Positions 1 to 11,204 of a stretch of DNA of 64,000 nucleotides are shown here, piece by piece. Made by a program: the position numbers and the translations under genes. The stretch is from Bacillus sp. FJAT-49736 (GTDB taxonomy: Bacteria > Bacillota > Bacilli > Bacillales > Bacillaceae_C), in contig NZ_JAGYPI010000001.1 of the NCBI RefSeq assembly GCF_018343615.1, positions 1,866,193 through 1,930,192 of the forward strand, given 5' to 3'. Numbering within the stretch: the first letter of the stretch is position 1; every line of letters begins with the position of its first letter. Under the pieces are notes generated by a model. It searched no databases. It was given only the letters and a program-made list of their open reading frames with translations, and was not told the origin of the DNA.

Positions 1-693
1 TGAAATGCGAATTCTTTTTAGACCTTTGACTTCCGCTTCCATATCACGAAGCAGCATTGCTAAATTATAATCCTTTAAGTCTTGACCATATCCACCAGTA
101 TGGATTCCCGTAAGCACGATTTCTCTATATCCCGCGTCGACTAATTGCTGTGCTTGGCGGATAACCTCTTTTGGATCACGTGAACGCATTAAACCGCGAG
201 CCCATGGAATAATACAGAACGTGCAAAAATTATTGCAACCCTCCTGAATTTTTAAAGAGGCACGTGTACGGTCCGTGAAAGCAGGAACATCCAATTCCTC
301 ATACACACGGTTTTTCATGATATTTTTAACACCATTTATCGGCTGGCGTTCTTTCTTATATTGCTCAATATACTCCAGCATTTTCACGCGATCCTGTGTT
401 CCTACAACAATATCTACACCGGGAATTGCCATAATTTCGGCTGGTGAAGTTTGCGCATAACATCCTGTTACACAAATGACTGCATCCGGATTTTTTCGAA
501 CAGCACGTCTAATAACTTGTCTGCTTTTTTTATCACCTGTGTTTGTTACCGTACATGTATTAATAACATATACATCCGAAGTTGATTCAAAATCAACTCG
601 TTCATAACCTTGCTGTTTAAATAATTGCCATATCGCTTCTGTCTCATAGTGGTTAACTTTACAACCTAAAGTATGAAATGCTACAGAGGACAT
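1..693 (-). CDS. mtaB: tRNA (N6-threonylcarbamoyladenosine-A37) 2-methylthiotransferase MtaB, C-terminus off window
   Basis: Radical-SAM methylthiotransferase that adds a methylthio group to t6A37 of tRNAs reading ANN codons, giving ms2t6A. I translated the open frame directly: 231 codons from an ATG at 693 with no stop before base 1, so about half of the usual ~450 residues is present. The N-terminal UPF0004 domain has its conserved cysteines (LGCK, NTCTVT, TGCYAQ). The radical-SAM cluster CxxxCxxC reads CNNFCTFC. It follows rsmE by 5 bp and is the last gene of the hrcA heat-shock operon, as yqeV is in B. subtilis. Confidence 0.95.
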   Translation of the reverse strand, partial: MSSVAFHTLGCKVNHYETEAIWQLFKQQGYERVDFESTSDVYVINTCTVTNTGDKKSRQVIRRAVRKNPDAVICVTGCYAQTSPAEIMAIPGVDIVVGTQDRVKMLEYIEQYKKERQPINGVKNIMKNRVYEELDVPAFTDRTRASLKIQEGCNNFCTFCIIPWARGLMRSRDPKEVIRQAQQLVDAGYREIVLTGIHTGGYGQDLKDYNLAMLLRDMEAEVKGLKRIRIS

Positions 694-698
694 TGTTT

Positions 699-1451
699 TC
701 ACCTCATCAATTCTAAATGATAGGAAATTGCTGATAAAGCATATAATGGTGCGGTTTCGGTTCTTAAAATTCGTGGACCGAAACCGCATATTTCAAATCC
801 ATTATTCTTTAGTTGTTCAATTTCCTGATTGGAGATACCGCCTTCAGGCCCAAATACAATTAATACCGTATCACCTTCTTGAAAGTTTGCCAACATTTTT
901 GCAAAGTTAGCACTTTCACCCTGTTTGGCGTTTTCCTCATATGCCACAATTTTATGAATGTAATTGGAACTAATGGAAAGCAATTCTTTAAAAGATACTG
1001 GAGCTAAAATATTTGGTTTGTGTTGGCGATGTGATTGCTCCGCTGCTTCCTCCGCAATTTTCAGCCATCGGTCCAGTTTTTTCTTTTCTTTTTTTGCATC
1101 CCATTTAACAATCGAGCGATCCGCAATAAAAGGGAGAAATTGAAAGGCTCCTAGTTCAGTTCCCTTTTGAATAATTAGTTCTAATTTATCCCCTTTAGGC
1201 AGTCCGCTCGCAATCGTCACATGTACAGGTAATTCCTTCTTCATTTCCTCCCATTTTACAATAGAAGTAATTATCTCATCATTGGTAATATCCACTATTT
1301 TGGCAATACATGCCTTTTCATTACGAAAAACGATAAATATCTCATTACCTGGGGACATTCTCATTACGCGTGCTATATGGTGAAAATGGTCTCCTAATAA
1401 TATGACTTCTTTTTCACCTGAAAACGATTTATCTATAAAGTAACGTTGCAC
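699..1451 (-). CDS. rsmE: 16S rRNA (uracil-1498-N3)-methyltransferase RsmE
   Basis: SPOUT-class methyltransferase that makes m3U1498 in helix 44 of 16S rRNA. The 250-residue protein has full family length, with an N-terminal PUA-like part and a C-terminal knotted SAM domain whose signature segments (FGPEGG near residue 200; LGPRILRTETA-like FGPRILRTETA near 225) are intact. The start is GTG at 1451, with AGGTGATGG about 8 bases upstream. It begins 6 bp after prmA and is co-transcribed with the chaperone genes, matching yqeU of B. subtilis. Confidence 0.95.
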   Translation of the reverse strand: MQRYFIDKSFSGEKEVILLGDHFHHIARVMRMSPGNEIFIVFRNEKACIAKIVDITNDEIITSIVKWEEMKKELPVHVTIASGLPKGDKLELIIQKGTELGAFQFLPFIADRSIVKWDAKKEKKKLDRWLKIAEEAAEQSHRQHKPNILAPVSFKELLSISSNYIHKIVAYEENAKQGESANFAKMLANFQEGDTVLIVFGPEGGISNQEIEQLKNNGFEICGFGPRILRTETAPLYALSAISYHLELMR

Positions 1452-1457
1452 ATTCCA

Positions 1458-2396
1458 TCACCTGCGCTTTGCAATGAATGCAACCCAATCTTCCATTACT
1501 ATTGTCTCTTCAATGGTAAAACCAGACTGGATAATAGCTTCTTTTACGTCATTTTTCTTTTGTTGAATAATTCCCGAAGCAATAAAATAACCGTCTTGCT
1601 TCACTGCCTTAGCAACATCATCCGTAAACCGCATAATAACTTCTGCTAATATGTTTGCCACGACAACATCCGCCTGACTATCTACACCATTTAACAAGTC
1701 GTTTTTAGATACACTCACAACTTCTTGAACTTTGTTAAGCTTCACATTTAAATTAGCGGATTGTACTGCAACTTCATCAAGGTCAAGTGCCGTTACCTTT
1801 CCCGCGCCAAGTAATGCTGCTGCGATACTTAAAACACCTGAGCCTGTTCCGACATCAATAACATGATCATTTTTTTTCACGGTTTGTTCTAATGCCTGAA
1901 TACACATTACTGTTGTTGGATGTGTCCCGGTTCCAAATGCCATACCTGGATCTAATTCAATTATTAATTCATCACTAGTAACAGGCTCATATTGTTCCCA
2001 TGTTGGCACAATAGTAAATTTTGCTGATATTTTCACCGGGTTATAATATTTCTTCCAGGCAGTTGCCCATTCTTCTTCATTTACTTCACTAATGGTTACA
2101 TTATTTTTACCAATATCAATATTGAATAATGTTAAATTAGTAATGGCTTGCTTAATTTCTTCCACTGTTTCTCCTAGGAAGCTGTTTACAGGTAAATAGG
2201 CCTTCATAATAACGCCTTCTTCAGGGTAATCTTCCGGATCTAGTTGATAGATTTCGCCAAATTGATCTTCTCGTTCTTTCACGAGCTCAAACGGATCTTC
2301 TATGACAACTCCGCTAGCACCTGCCTCATGCAATATATTTGAGATTGGCTCAATTGCCTCGTTTGTCGTATGAATCATAATCTCAGACCATTTCAA
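1458..2396 (-). CDS. prmA: Ribosomal protein L11 methyltransferase PrmA
   Basis: SAM-dependent enzyme that trimethylates lysines and the N-terminus of ribosomal protein L11. The 312 residues are the normal length. An N-terminal substrate-recognition domain is followed by a class I methyltransferase domain. Glycine motif [13 protein letters not shown] lies near residue 180, and the post-I acidic residue follows in TALDLDE. The substrate-loop motif [14 protein letters not shown] is fully conserved. It lies 24 bp after dnaJ in the hrcA operon (yqeT position). Confidence 0.96.
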   Translation of the reverse strand: MKWSEIMIHTTNEAIEPISNILHEAGASGVVIEDPFELVKEREDQFGEIYQLDPEDYPEEGVIMKAYLPVNSFLGETVEEIKQAITNLTLFNIDIGKNNVTISEVNEEEWATAWKKYYNPVKISAKFTIVPTWEQYEPVTSDELIIELDPGMAFGTGTHPTTVMCIQALEQTVKKNDHVIDVGTGSGVLSIAAALLGAGKVTALDLDEVAVQSANLNVKLNKVQEVVSVSKNDLLNGVDSQADVVVANILAEVIMRFTDDVAKAVKQDGYFIASGIIQQKKNDVKEAIIQSGFTIEETIVMEDWVAFIAKRR

Positions 2397-2420
2397 AATC
2401 TGCCAGCTCCATTCATCAAA

Positions 2421-3551
2421 TTATTCCCCTTTGAAGGCTTTTTTCATTTTGTCAAAAAAGCTCTCATGCTGTTCATCGGGTGTACTACCACTGATTTCGC
2501 CAAATTCGCGAAGCAATTGCTTTTGTCTATCTGTTAATTTGGTAGGAGTTACAACTTTCACAATAATATGTTGATCCCCAACACCATAGCCTCTGACATT
2601 CGGTATACCTTTTCCGCGCAAACGGAACTTTGTACCTGTTTGTGTTCCTGCAGGTACCTTTAGTTTTACTTTTCCATGTAAAGTAGGAACCTCTATTTCA
2701 TCACCAAGTGCTGCCTGTGCAAATGTTACTGGAATTTCACAGTAGATATCGTCTCCATCACGTTCAAAAAACTCATGACCTCTTACATGAAAGACTACAT
2801 ATAGATCCCCTGGAGGTCCTCCTTTTATACCTGGTTCCCCTTGTCCGGAAACTCGCAATTGTTGGCCATCATCTATTCCAGCAGGAATTTTCACATTAAT
2901 TTTTCTGCGTTTTTTCACCTTGCCTGAACCGCCACAAGTTTTGCACTTGTCTTTAATAAGTTTTCCTGTTCCACTACAATAATGGCAAACCCTTCTGTTT
3001 ACTATTTTACCGAATGGCGTATTTTGCTCTGTATTTAATTGTCCGCTTCCATGACAATGCGGGCATGTTTCTGGATTTGTACCAGGTTTCGCGCCTGAGC
3101 CATGACAAGTATCACATTCTTCTTCTCTTGGAATTTCTATTTCCGTTTCCTTTCCAAAGACTGCATCTTCAAAGGATAACGTCATGGTGTATTGAAGATC
3201 TGCACCTTGTCTTGGTGCATTCGGATCACGACGTCTTCCGCCTCCGCCGCCAAAGAACGTACTAAAAATATCTTCGAAGCCACCAAAGCCACCAAAATCA
3301 CTTGCACCACCGAACCCTCCAAAGCCTTGATTTGGATCGGTATGGCCAAACTGATCATAATGTGCACGCTTATCATCGTCGCTTAATACTTCATATGCCT
3401 CTTTTACTTCTTTAAATTTATCTGCAGCGTCTGGAGCTTTATTAATATCCGGATGATATTGCTTAGATAATTTTCGATATGCCTTTTTTATTTCTTCTTT
3501 TGTAGCATTTTTTTGTAATCCTAATACCTCATAATAATCCCTTTTACTCAT
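2421..3551 (-). CDS. dnaJ: Molecular chaperone DnaJ (Hsp40)
   Basis: Co-chaperone that delivers unfolded clients to DnaK and stimulates its ATPase. The start is set at the ATG at 3551 ([11 protein letters not shown]), because the upstream in-frame extension matches no DnaJ. This gives 376 residues. J domain at 1-70 has HPD at 33-35. A Gly/Phe-rich linker spans about 75-120. The zinc-binding domain has four CxxCxGxG repeats ([32 protein letters not shown]), followed by the C-terminal client-binding domains. It is separated from dnaK by a 164-bp gap carrying a hairpin (see 3648-3685). Confidence 0.97.
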   Translation of the reverse strand: MSKRDYYEVLGLQKNATKEEIKKAYRKLSKQYHPDINKAPDAADKFKEVKEAYEVLSDDDKRAHYDQFGHTDPNQGFGGFGGASDFGGFGGFEDIFSTFFGGGGGRRRDPNAPRQGADLQYTMTLSFEDAVFGKETEIEIPREEECDTCHGSGAKPGTNPETCPHCHGSGQLNTEQNTPFGKIVNRRVCHYCSGTGKLIKDKCKTCGGSGKVKKRRKINVKIPAGIDDGQQLRVSGQGEPGIKGGPPGDLYVVFHVRGHEFFERDGDDIYCEIPVTFAQAALGDEIEVPTLHGKVKLKVPAGTQTGTKFRLRGKGIPNVRGYGVGDQHIIVKVVTPTKLTDRQKQLLREFGEISGSTPDEQHESFFDKMKKAFKGE

Positions 3552-3647
3552 AACAAACACACTCCCGAAACATTCACATAAAGGTAATTTTAACATTGAC
3601 AATATGAACAATCAATAAAAGAATCGCATAAGATCTTGCTTCATAAG

Positions 3648-3685
3648 AAAAGTCAAAGCCAAGGATGGACCTGACTTTGACTTTT
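3648..3685 (-). terminator. Hairpin between dnaK and dnaJ
   Basis: Inverted repeat AAAAGTCAAAG (3648-3658) / CTTTGACTTTT (3675-3685), 11 perfect pairs around a 16-nt loop. It lies in the dnaK-dnaJ gap, 30 bases after the dnaK stop. In the minus-strand transcript the right arm ends in TTTT and is followed by CTTATGAAGC, so the U tract is short. It may be a leaky terminator or an RNA-processing or stability hairpin that lowers dnaJ output relative to dnaK. Function is inferred. Confidence 0.6.
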
Positions 3686-3715
3686 AAACGGGATATTGGA
3701 ATTGCCTTCGCTTTT

Positions 3716-5560
<1,845 letters not shown>

Positions 5561-5582
5561 CTAATCTTTCTATATGTATCGA

Positions 5583-6176
5583 TTACTGATTGACTTTAAC
5601 CATAGATGGACGAATTACACGCTCATTTAAAACATAGCCTTTTTGGAATTCTTCCACAACGATATTAGAGCCATAGTTTTCATCTTCTACTTGCATTATT
5701 GCTTGATGATATTGGGGATCAAATTCTTTTCCAACCGCTTCAACCGGCTCGGCACCCTCTTTTTTCAACGCATCTAAAATGCTTCGATACACCATTTCCA
5801 TTCCTTGCATAAGCTGTGTTGTTTGCTCATTTTCCGGTGTAATTTGCAATGCACGTTCAAAATTATCAATGGCCGGCAATAAATTTGTTATTAACTCCTG
5901 CGCTCTGAACTTTTCACCTGACTCACGGTCGATTTGCACACGTCTCCGAAAATTATCGAAATCAGCGCGTAACCTGATATAACGGTTTTCTGATTCATCA
6001 AGCTTTGCTTCAAGCTCATGAATTTTATCTTGAAGTTGTTTTACTTCCTCATTATCTTTATTATCTTCCGAAGAAGTTTCAGTCACTGATTCCTCATCAA
6101 ATATAGCTTCTGTTTGATCGTTTTGTACATTTTCTGTTTGTTCCATCTCATCTGCTAATTTTTTTTCATCTGCCAT
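5583..6176 (-). CDS. grpE: Nucleotide exchange factor GrpE
   Basis: Exchanges ADP for ATP on DnaK and acts as a thermosensor. The start is placed at the ATG at 6176 ([10 protein letters not shown]), which has GAGGTG 6 bases upstream. The 17 extra residues of the longest open frame lack a ribosome site. The protein is then 197 residues. An acidic, probably disordered head (1-60) is followed by the long dimeric coiled coil and a C-terminal beta domain ending [12 protein letters not shown]. It sits between hrcA and dnaK in the classic order. Confidence 0.96.
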   Translation of the reverse strand: MADEKKLADEMEQTENVQNDQTEAIFDEESVTETSSEDNKDNEEVKQLQDKIHELEAKLDESENRYIRLRADFDNFRRRVQIDRESGEKFRAQELITNLLPAIDNFERALQITPENEQTTQLMQGMEMVYRSILDALKKEGAEPVEAVGKEFDPQYHQAIMQVEDENYGSNIVVEEFQKGYVLNERVIRPSMVKVNQ

Positions 6177-6292
6177 TGTGTTCACCTCCCTCAAAATAAA
6201 CCAAAAATACTTTTTGATTATGAACAATGAAAATAACTAGAAATCAGCATTTCTTGCTAATCTCCAGCTATATTCCAATATATCCAGCTAGG

Positions 6293-7324
6293 CTAGGCCT
6301 GATACAATTTTGTCAGCACTCTGGACATATCATTGCTCAAAAAGTCTAATAGACTAATTACTCGTGAATATTCCATTCTAGTTGGGCCTAAAATAGCAAT
6401 CGTTCCAACCGGCTCATTTCCAACTGAGTAGGAAGCAGTAATCAAACTGCAATTCTCCATCTCGGATAGCTTGTTTTCCTTTCCTATCTTCACATGTATA
6501 CCTTTTGGCGCATGCTTGAACAGCTCATAAAAACCTTGTTCGCTTTCAATCATATCCATTAGCGAACGAACCTTTTTAATATCATTAAATTCAGGCTGGT
6601 TAAGCATATTAGATTTGCCGCCGAAGAAGATTTTCTCATGATCCGGTATGTTCAAGGTCTCCGAAATGGTATATAAAATTGAATCAAAATTATAAATATG
6701 TTGCTTTAATATATCGGCAACTTCCTTATAAATCTTATCTTTCAAGTCGTGAATCGGAACATTTGCCAATCGCTCATTAAGAATATTAACCAATCTCTCC
6801 AGCTCACCAACATTAAATCCTGATGGAAACGTAAACATCCTGTTTTCAACGTGACCCGTATCCGTAATAATGATAGCAATTGCCGTATCACTATTCAAAG
6901 GAACAATTTGAAGATGCTTTAATTTTGTTTCCTTCACAGCTGGTCCAAGTAAAATCGCAGTGTAATTGGTCAGCTCGGACAAGATTTTAGCTGATTTTTG
7001 AACGATATTCTCTAATTCATAAATTTTTTGCGCAAATATAGAATGTATTTGCGAGATATCCTTAGAATCGAGCTTTTGTGGTGAGAGGATATGATCAACA
7101 TAATAGCGATATCCTTTTTCAGAAGGAATTCTTCCAGAAGAAGTATGGGTCTTTTCAATAAAACCTAACTCTTCTAGGTCTGCCATTTCATTGCGAATTG
7201 TAGCAGAGCTTAGGGAAATCTCTTCTTTTTTAGAAAGTGTTCTTGAACCAACTGGCTGTGCAGACCGAATAAAATCATCAATTATTACTTGTAAAATAAG
7301 AAGCTGACGATCTGTTAACAACAA
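6293..7324 (-). CDS. hrcA: Heat-inducible transcriptional repressor HrcA
   Basis: Repressor of class I heat-shock operons that binds the CIRCE inverted repeat and needs GroEL for activity. The protein is 343 residues, with an N-terminal winged helix ([13 protein letters not shown], then [17 protein letters not shown] recognition region near 40-55), followed by the GAF-like and dimerisation domains. The start is TTG at 7324, with AGAGGTG 7 bases upstream. It is first in the operon and has a perfect CIRCE 16 bases upstream, so autoregulation is expected. Confidence 0.97.
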   Translation of the reverse strand: MLLTDRQLLILQVIIDDFIRSAQPVGSRTLSKKEEISLSSATIRNEMADLEELGFIEKTHTSSGRIPSEKGYRYYVDHILSPQKLDSKDISQIHSIFAQKIYELENIVQKSAKILSELTNYTAILLGPAVKETKLKHLQIVPLNSDTAIAIIITDTGHVENRMFTFPSGFNVGELERLVNILNERLANVPIHDLKDKIYKEVADILKQHIYNFDSILYTISETLNIPDHEKIFFGGKSNMLNQPEFNDIKKVRSLMDMIESEQGFYELFKHAPKGIHVKIGKENKLSEMENCSLITASYSVGNEPVGTIAILGPTRMEYSRVISLLDFLSNDMSRVLTKLYQA

Positions 7325-7339
7325 CTTCCATCACCTCTG

Positions 7340-7366
7340 TTAGCACTCTTGAAGACTGAGTGCTAA
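7340..7366 (-). promoter_or_regulatory. CIRCE operator
   Basis: Exact match to the CIRCE consensus: TTAGCACTC at 7340-7348, nine spacer bases, GAGTGCTAA at 7358-7366. It lies just downstream of the hrcA promoter, in the leader of the hrcA-grpE-dnaK operon. HrcA binding here represses the operon at normal temperature. Confidence 0.98.
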
Positions 7367-7378
7367 TTCTAATAATAA

Positions 7379-7406
7379 ATTATCAAAAACAGGTGGTTTA
7401 TGTCAA
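7379..7406 (-). promoter_or_regulatory. Vegetative (SigA-type) promoter of the hrcA operon
   Basis: On the minus strand TTGACA (complement of 7401-7406) is followed after 16 bases by GATAAT (complement of 7379-7384). Initiation would fall about 7 bases before the CIRCE element, the expected geometry for HrcA control. Confidence 0.85.
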
Positions 7407-7429
7407 CCATTTTGCGAAAGTGTTATATA

Positions 7430-8557
7430 TTAGACAAGGAATGCCTGAAATACTTCATTGCCTATAAACCGACCTTTTTCCGTTAGCATAATTCGGTCAG
7501 CTGTAACTTCCAAAAGATTTTTCTCAACCATATCAGAAATAGCATTTCCAAATATTTTTATAACATTTTCGTTATATTTTTCCTGAAAATGCGAAATACT
7601 TACACCTTCATTTTTCCGAAGGCCTAAAAACATTTCTTCCTCCATCATCTCTTGCATAGTGACTTTATGCTGCTCAAAAATAGGCAACTGATTATCCTGT
7701 AAAGGTGTCATGTACTTCTTTAAAGGCCCATAATTCGAGCGTCTTATCTTTTCAACATAAGAGTGGGCACCTGCTCCAAATCCAAAGTACTCTTCATTAT
7801 TCCAATACACAAAGTTATGCTTGCTTTCATATCCAGCTTTAGCAAAATTACTTATTTCATATTGATTAAGATTATGTTTTTCCATTTCCGCCATTAAAAT
7901 TTCATACATTTTTGCATCGGCTTCCTCTGAAGGAAGATGTAGCTTCCCTTTTTTCATTAAATTATAGAAAACCGTTTTCGGTTCCACAATTAACGAATAG
8001 CTCGAATAGTGAGGAAGACCCAATGATAAAGCGGTTGTTAAAGTGGAACGAAAATCATCCTCGGTTTGACCAGGTAGTCCATAAATTAAATCAATACTAA
8101 TATTTTCGAATCCATTTTTTTCTGCTTTCGCTAAAGTATCAAATACATCAGCAGATGAGTGTGTTCTACCGATTTTTTTTAATAATTCATCATTAAACGA
8201 TTGGACTCCGAAGCTTAATCGATTGACACCATATTCTTTTAAAACTCTAAGCTTCTCATCGGATAAATCACCTGGATTTGCTTCAAAGGTAAACTCTCCA
8301 TCATTAAACGGCAGGTTTGTTCTTATCCCATTACACAGTTTATCCAATTGAGTTTCATTTAGGACAGTTGGTGTACCTCCGCCTACAAAAATAGTCTTTA
8401 ATTCCTTTACAGGGGTCATATTTAATTGCAAACTCATTTCCTTTAGAAGCGAGTCAATATATTCGTCTACCGGTTGCCCCTTTAAAAAGACTTTATTGAA
8501 ATCACAGTAATAACATATATGTTCGCAGAATGGTATATGAATATAAGCGGCTTTCAT
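7430..8557 (-). CDS. hemW: Radical-SAM heme chaperone HemW
   Basis: HemN-like radical SAM protein now regarded as a heme chaperone/insertase. It was often annotated as oxygen-independent coproporphyrinogen oxidase. The 375 residues are the HemW length, and it lacks the N-terminal extension of true HemN. The iron-sulfur motif is CEHICYYCDF near residues 11-20, with GGGTPT near 62 and a C-terminal HemN domain. It stands between lepA and hrcA as in B. subtilis and probably forms a tail of the lepA unit or a separate transcript, since a terminator separates it from lepA. Confidence 0.93.
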   Translation of the reverse strand: MKAAYIHIPFCEHICYYCDFNKVFLKGQPVDEYIDSLLKEMSLQLNMTPVKELKTIFVGGGTPTVLNETQLDKLCNGIRTNLPFNDGEFTFEANPGDLSDEKLRVLKEYGVNRLSFGVQSFNDELLKKIGRTHSSADVFDTLAKAEKNGFENISIDLIYGLPGQTEDDFRSTLTTALSLGLPHYSSYSLIVEPKTVFYNLMKKGKLHLPSEEADAKMYEILMAEMEKHNLNQYEISNFAKAGYESKHNFVYWNNEEYFGFGAGAHSYVEKIRRSNYGPLKKYMTPLQDNQLPIFEQHKVTMQEMMEEEMFLGLRKNEGVSISHFQEKYNENVIKIFGNAISDMVEKNLLEVTADRIMLTEKGRFIGNEVFQAFLV

Positions 8558-8582
8558 AATATCACGACCTTATTTAGAAAGA

Positions 8583-8610
8583 ATAGAAAAGAGGGAGCTC
8601 ACACTCCCCC
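8583..8610 (-). terminator. Intrinsic terminator after lepA
   Basis: Seven-pair stem GAGGGAG (8591-8597) / CTCCCCC (8604-8610, one G-U pair in RNA) with a six-base loop. On the minus strand it is followed by TTTTCTATTC. It ends lepA transcription 8 bases after the stop. Confidence 0.75.
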
Positions 8611-8617
8611 ATTCTTT

Positions 8618-10453
8618 TTATGATTTCGGACTTGAATCATCCATTTTAAGTATTGCCATAAATGCTTCCTGAGGAACTTCTACAGAACCTACTTGTTTCA
8701 TGCGCTTTTTACCTTCTTTTTGCTTTTCAAGAAGTTTTCGTTTACGTGAAATATCCCCACCGTAGCATTTTGCCAATACGTTTTTACGCATTGCTTTAAT
8801 AGTTGATCTAGCAACAATCTTTTGACCAATAGCAGCTTGAACAGGTACTTCAAACTGTTGGCGCGGAATGATTTCCTTCAGCTTGTCTACTATAACCTTT
8901 CCTCGTTCATAAGCGAAATCACGATGGACAATGAAGCTCAGAGCATCGACTTTTTCCGCATTTAACAGAATATCCATTTTCACCAATTTAGAAGGCTTAT
9001 AACCAATTAATTCATAGTCAAAGGAAGCATAGCCCTTTGTACTTGATTTTAACTGGTCGAAGAAATCATAGACAATCTCGGAAAGTGGAATTTCATATAC
9101 TACATTAACTCGAATATCATCTAAATATTGCATATCGATAAAATTGCCACGCTTCGCTTGGGAAAGCTCCATTACAGCACCAACATAATCATTTGGAACC
9201 ATTATAGAAGCTTTAACATATGGTTCTTCTACTCTGTCAATCTTTTGTGGGTCAGGCATGTTGGATGGATTATCGACATTTATTTCCGTACCATCCGTTA
9301 AAAAGACAGTATAGATAACACTTGGTGCAGTAGTAATTAAATCGATTTTAAATTCCCGTTCAATTCGCTCCTGAATAATTTCCATGTGCAACAGACCTAA
9401 AAATCCACAACGGAACCCGAAGCCAAGTGCCTGAGATGTTTCCGGTTCAAACTGAAGGGAGGAGTCATTCAATTCCAGCTTCTCCAAAGCATCCCTTAAA
9501 TCATTAAACTTTGCTGAGTCGATCGGATAAAGTCCACAGTATACCATTGGATTTAGTTTTCGGTATCCCGGTAGCGGCTCACTCGCAGGATTCTTGGCAC
9601 TAGTAATGGTATCACCCACACGTGTGTCGCCTACATTTTTTATTGATGCTGTTAAAAATCCAACATCCCCTACAGTAAGCTCATCACAAAGTGTCTGCTT
9701 CGGTGTATGGACCCCTACTTCTGTAACTTCAAATTCTTTCCCGGTAGCCATCATTTTTATTTTATCGCCTACTTTTACAGAGCCCTCAACAACTCGGATA
9801 TAGGCAATAACGCCTCGATAAGCATCATATAATGAGTCAAAAATAAGCGCTTTTAATGGTGCATCAGGGTCACCCTCCGGCGCTGGTACCTTTTCCACAA
9901 TTTGTTCTAATATTTCTTCGATACCAATCCCGGCCTTTGCAGAAGCAAGGACGGCCTCTTGGGCATCCAAACCGATGACATCCTCTACTTCCTGTCTAAC
10001 TCGCTCCGGGTCAGCTGCAGGTAAGTCGATTTTGTTAATAACCGGCAAGATTTCAAGATTATTGTCAAGTGCTAAATAAACATTTGCCAATGTTTGAGCT
10101 TCAATACCTTGTGCAGCATCTACTACCAAGATAGCACCTTCACATGCTGCCAAACTCCTCGATACCTCATAAGTAAAATCGACATGTCCAGGAGTATCAA
10201 TTAAGTGCATTATATAATTTTCTCCATCTTTTGCTTTGTACTTTAATTGAACTGCATTCAATTTTATTGTAATCCCACGCTCACGTTCCAGGTCCATTGA
10301 GTCCAGTAACTGATTCTTCATTTCGCGAGAAGTTAAGGCATTTGTCTTTTCTAATATTCGATCTGCTAATGTCGACTTGCCATGGTCGATATGTGCAATA
10401 ATAGAAAAGTTTCTAATTTTTGCTTGTCGTTGTAGTTTTTCTTCACGATTCAT
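8618..10453 (-). CDS. lepA: Elongation factor 4 (LepA)
   Basis: Translational GTPase that can back-translocate stalled ribosomes and affects ribosome assembly. The start is the ATG at 10453 ([10 protein letters not shown]) with AGGAGT upstream; an 11-residue longer frame is unlikely. It has 611 residues. GTPase motifs are intact: G1 [11 protein letters not shown]3 DTPGH, G4 NKIDL. The LepA-specific C-terminal domain ends [16 protein letters not shown]. In the usual place between yqxA and hemW, with its own promoter at 10495-10523. Confidence 0.97.
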   Translation of the reverse strand: MNREEKLQRQAKIRNFSIIAHIDHGKSTLADRILEKTNALTSREMKNQLLDSMDLERERGITIKLNAVQLKYKAKDGENYIMHLIDTPGHVDFTYEVSRSLAACEGAILVVDAAQGIEAQTLANVYLALDNNLEILPVINKIDLPAADPERVRQEVEDVIGLDAQEAVLASAKAGIGIEEILEQIVEKVPAPEGDPDAPLKALIFDSLYDAYRGVIAYIRVVEGSVKVGDKIKMMATGKEFEVTEVGVHTPKQTLCDELTVGDVGFLTASIKNVGDTRVGDTITSAKNPASEPLPGYRKLNPMVYCGLYPIDSAKFNDLRDALEKLELNDSSLQFEPETSQALGFGFRCGFLGLLHMEIIQERIEREFKIDLITTAPSVIYTVFLTDGTEINVDNPSNMPDPQKIDRVEEPYVKASIMVPNDYVGAVMELSQAKRGNFIDMQYLDDIRVNVVYEIPLSEIVYDFFDQLKSSTKGYASFDYELIGYKPSKLVKMDILLNAEKVDALSFIVHRDFAYERGKVIVDKLKEIIPRQQFEVPVQAAIGQKIVARSTIKAMRKNVLAKCYGGDISRKRKLLEKQKEGKKRMKQVGSVEVPQEAFMAILKMDDSSPKS

Positions 10454-10494
10454 AATGTTCACTCCTGTTAATCGACACGTATACACTATTTTTG

Positions 10495-10523
10495 ATTATA
10501 TCAGCAGCAAATTTAAGATTCAA
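10495..10523 (-). promoter_or_regulatory. Promoter of lepA
   Basis: Minus-strand TTGAAT (complement of 10518-10523), 17-base spacer, perfect TATAAT (complement of 10495-10500), 42 bases before the lepA start codon. Confidence 0.75.
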
Positions 10524-10780
10524 TAAGAAAGAACAATTGTGTAGGCGCTACAGCTCTAGCGTAGGGAATCTGAACTCTCCAACACAAGACTTAGGAAACG
10601 ATGCTCAGTAGTTCACAGCTGTTAAAATTATGCTCTCACATGATGCTCTAACCGCAATTAGAAAAATTCGATAGCTGATGGTGAAATTTTATGTGTCAAT
10701 ATAACCTGAAGTTTGTCGTTGGTATTTTTCTTATCAAAAATTTTCAGCAGTAATTTTTTTCTAATTTCATAAACGACAAA
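10524..10780. other. Gene-free interval between yqxA and lepA
   Basis: About 260 bases upstream of the lepA promoter and beyond the yqxA terminator. I find no open frame with a ribosome site, no tRNA-like fold and no copy of the repeat families seen elsewhere in the window. Base composition is less AT-rich around 10540-10660 than in most gaps, which hints at decayed sequence, but nothing can be identified. Confidence 0.4.
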
Positions 10781-10807
10781 AAAGCATCCCTTGAGTGAGG
10801 ATGCTTT
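10774..10807 (-). terminator. Terminator after yqxA
   Basis: Stem AAAGCATCC (10781-10789) / GGATGCTTT (10799-10807), nine pairs, nine-base loop, followed on the minus strand by TTTTGTCG. It lies directly after the yqxA stop. Confidence 0.85.
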
Positions 10808-10809
10808 TG

Positions 10810-11145
10810 TCATAAAAAAGAAGAAAAAAGATTAATTATATTTTCTGTTAAAGAGGTGATAAAGGATGTGATAGCCTTCCCTAAACTAGAGAATAGGTTA
10901 TAGGTTTTAATATTTTCCAAATGCTCTTTCTTTTTGTCCAAATTATGCGAAGTGACATTTTTTCCAAGTACCGATGCTTCCTTTTTTCCATCGATGTCTT
11001 CATTTATGTTAAATGGAGCTTGTAAGGATGAGTCTTTATATCCCTTCATTTTAACCATTCCTTCATTAGCTTTTTCCATGCCAATAAGGACGCCTATAAA
11101 TAATAGGGCAAGAATCAAAGAGCATTTAATTAAAAACCTAGTCAT
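10810..11145 (-). CDS. yqxA: YqxA family protein (DUF3679)
   Basis: Small protein of unknown function, placed by position (between spoIIP and lepA, as yqxA in B. subtilis) and overall layout. The ATG at 11145 (MTRFLIK) is preferred over the one three codons upstream, because AAGGATG abuts the upstream codon but is properly spaced from this one. It has 111 residues, with an N-terminal membrane segment or signal anchor (about 3-22), a polar middle, and an amphipathic C-terminus ending in a hydrophobic NIINLFSSFL. Likely co-transcribed with gpr-spoIIP during sporulation (inference). Confidence 0.75.
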   Translation of the reverse strand: MTRFLIKCSLILALLFIGVLIGMEKANEGMVKMKGYKDSSLQAPFNINEDIDGKKEASVLGKNVTSHNLDKKKEHLENIKTYNLFSSLGKAITSFITSLTENIINLFSSFL

Positions 11146-11204
11146 ATTTATCATCCTTTTTTAAACAAAATACAGGATTAACTTTCCCCCCTGGTCATAC
11201 ATCC

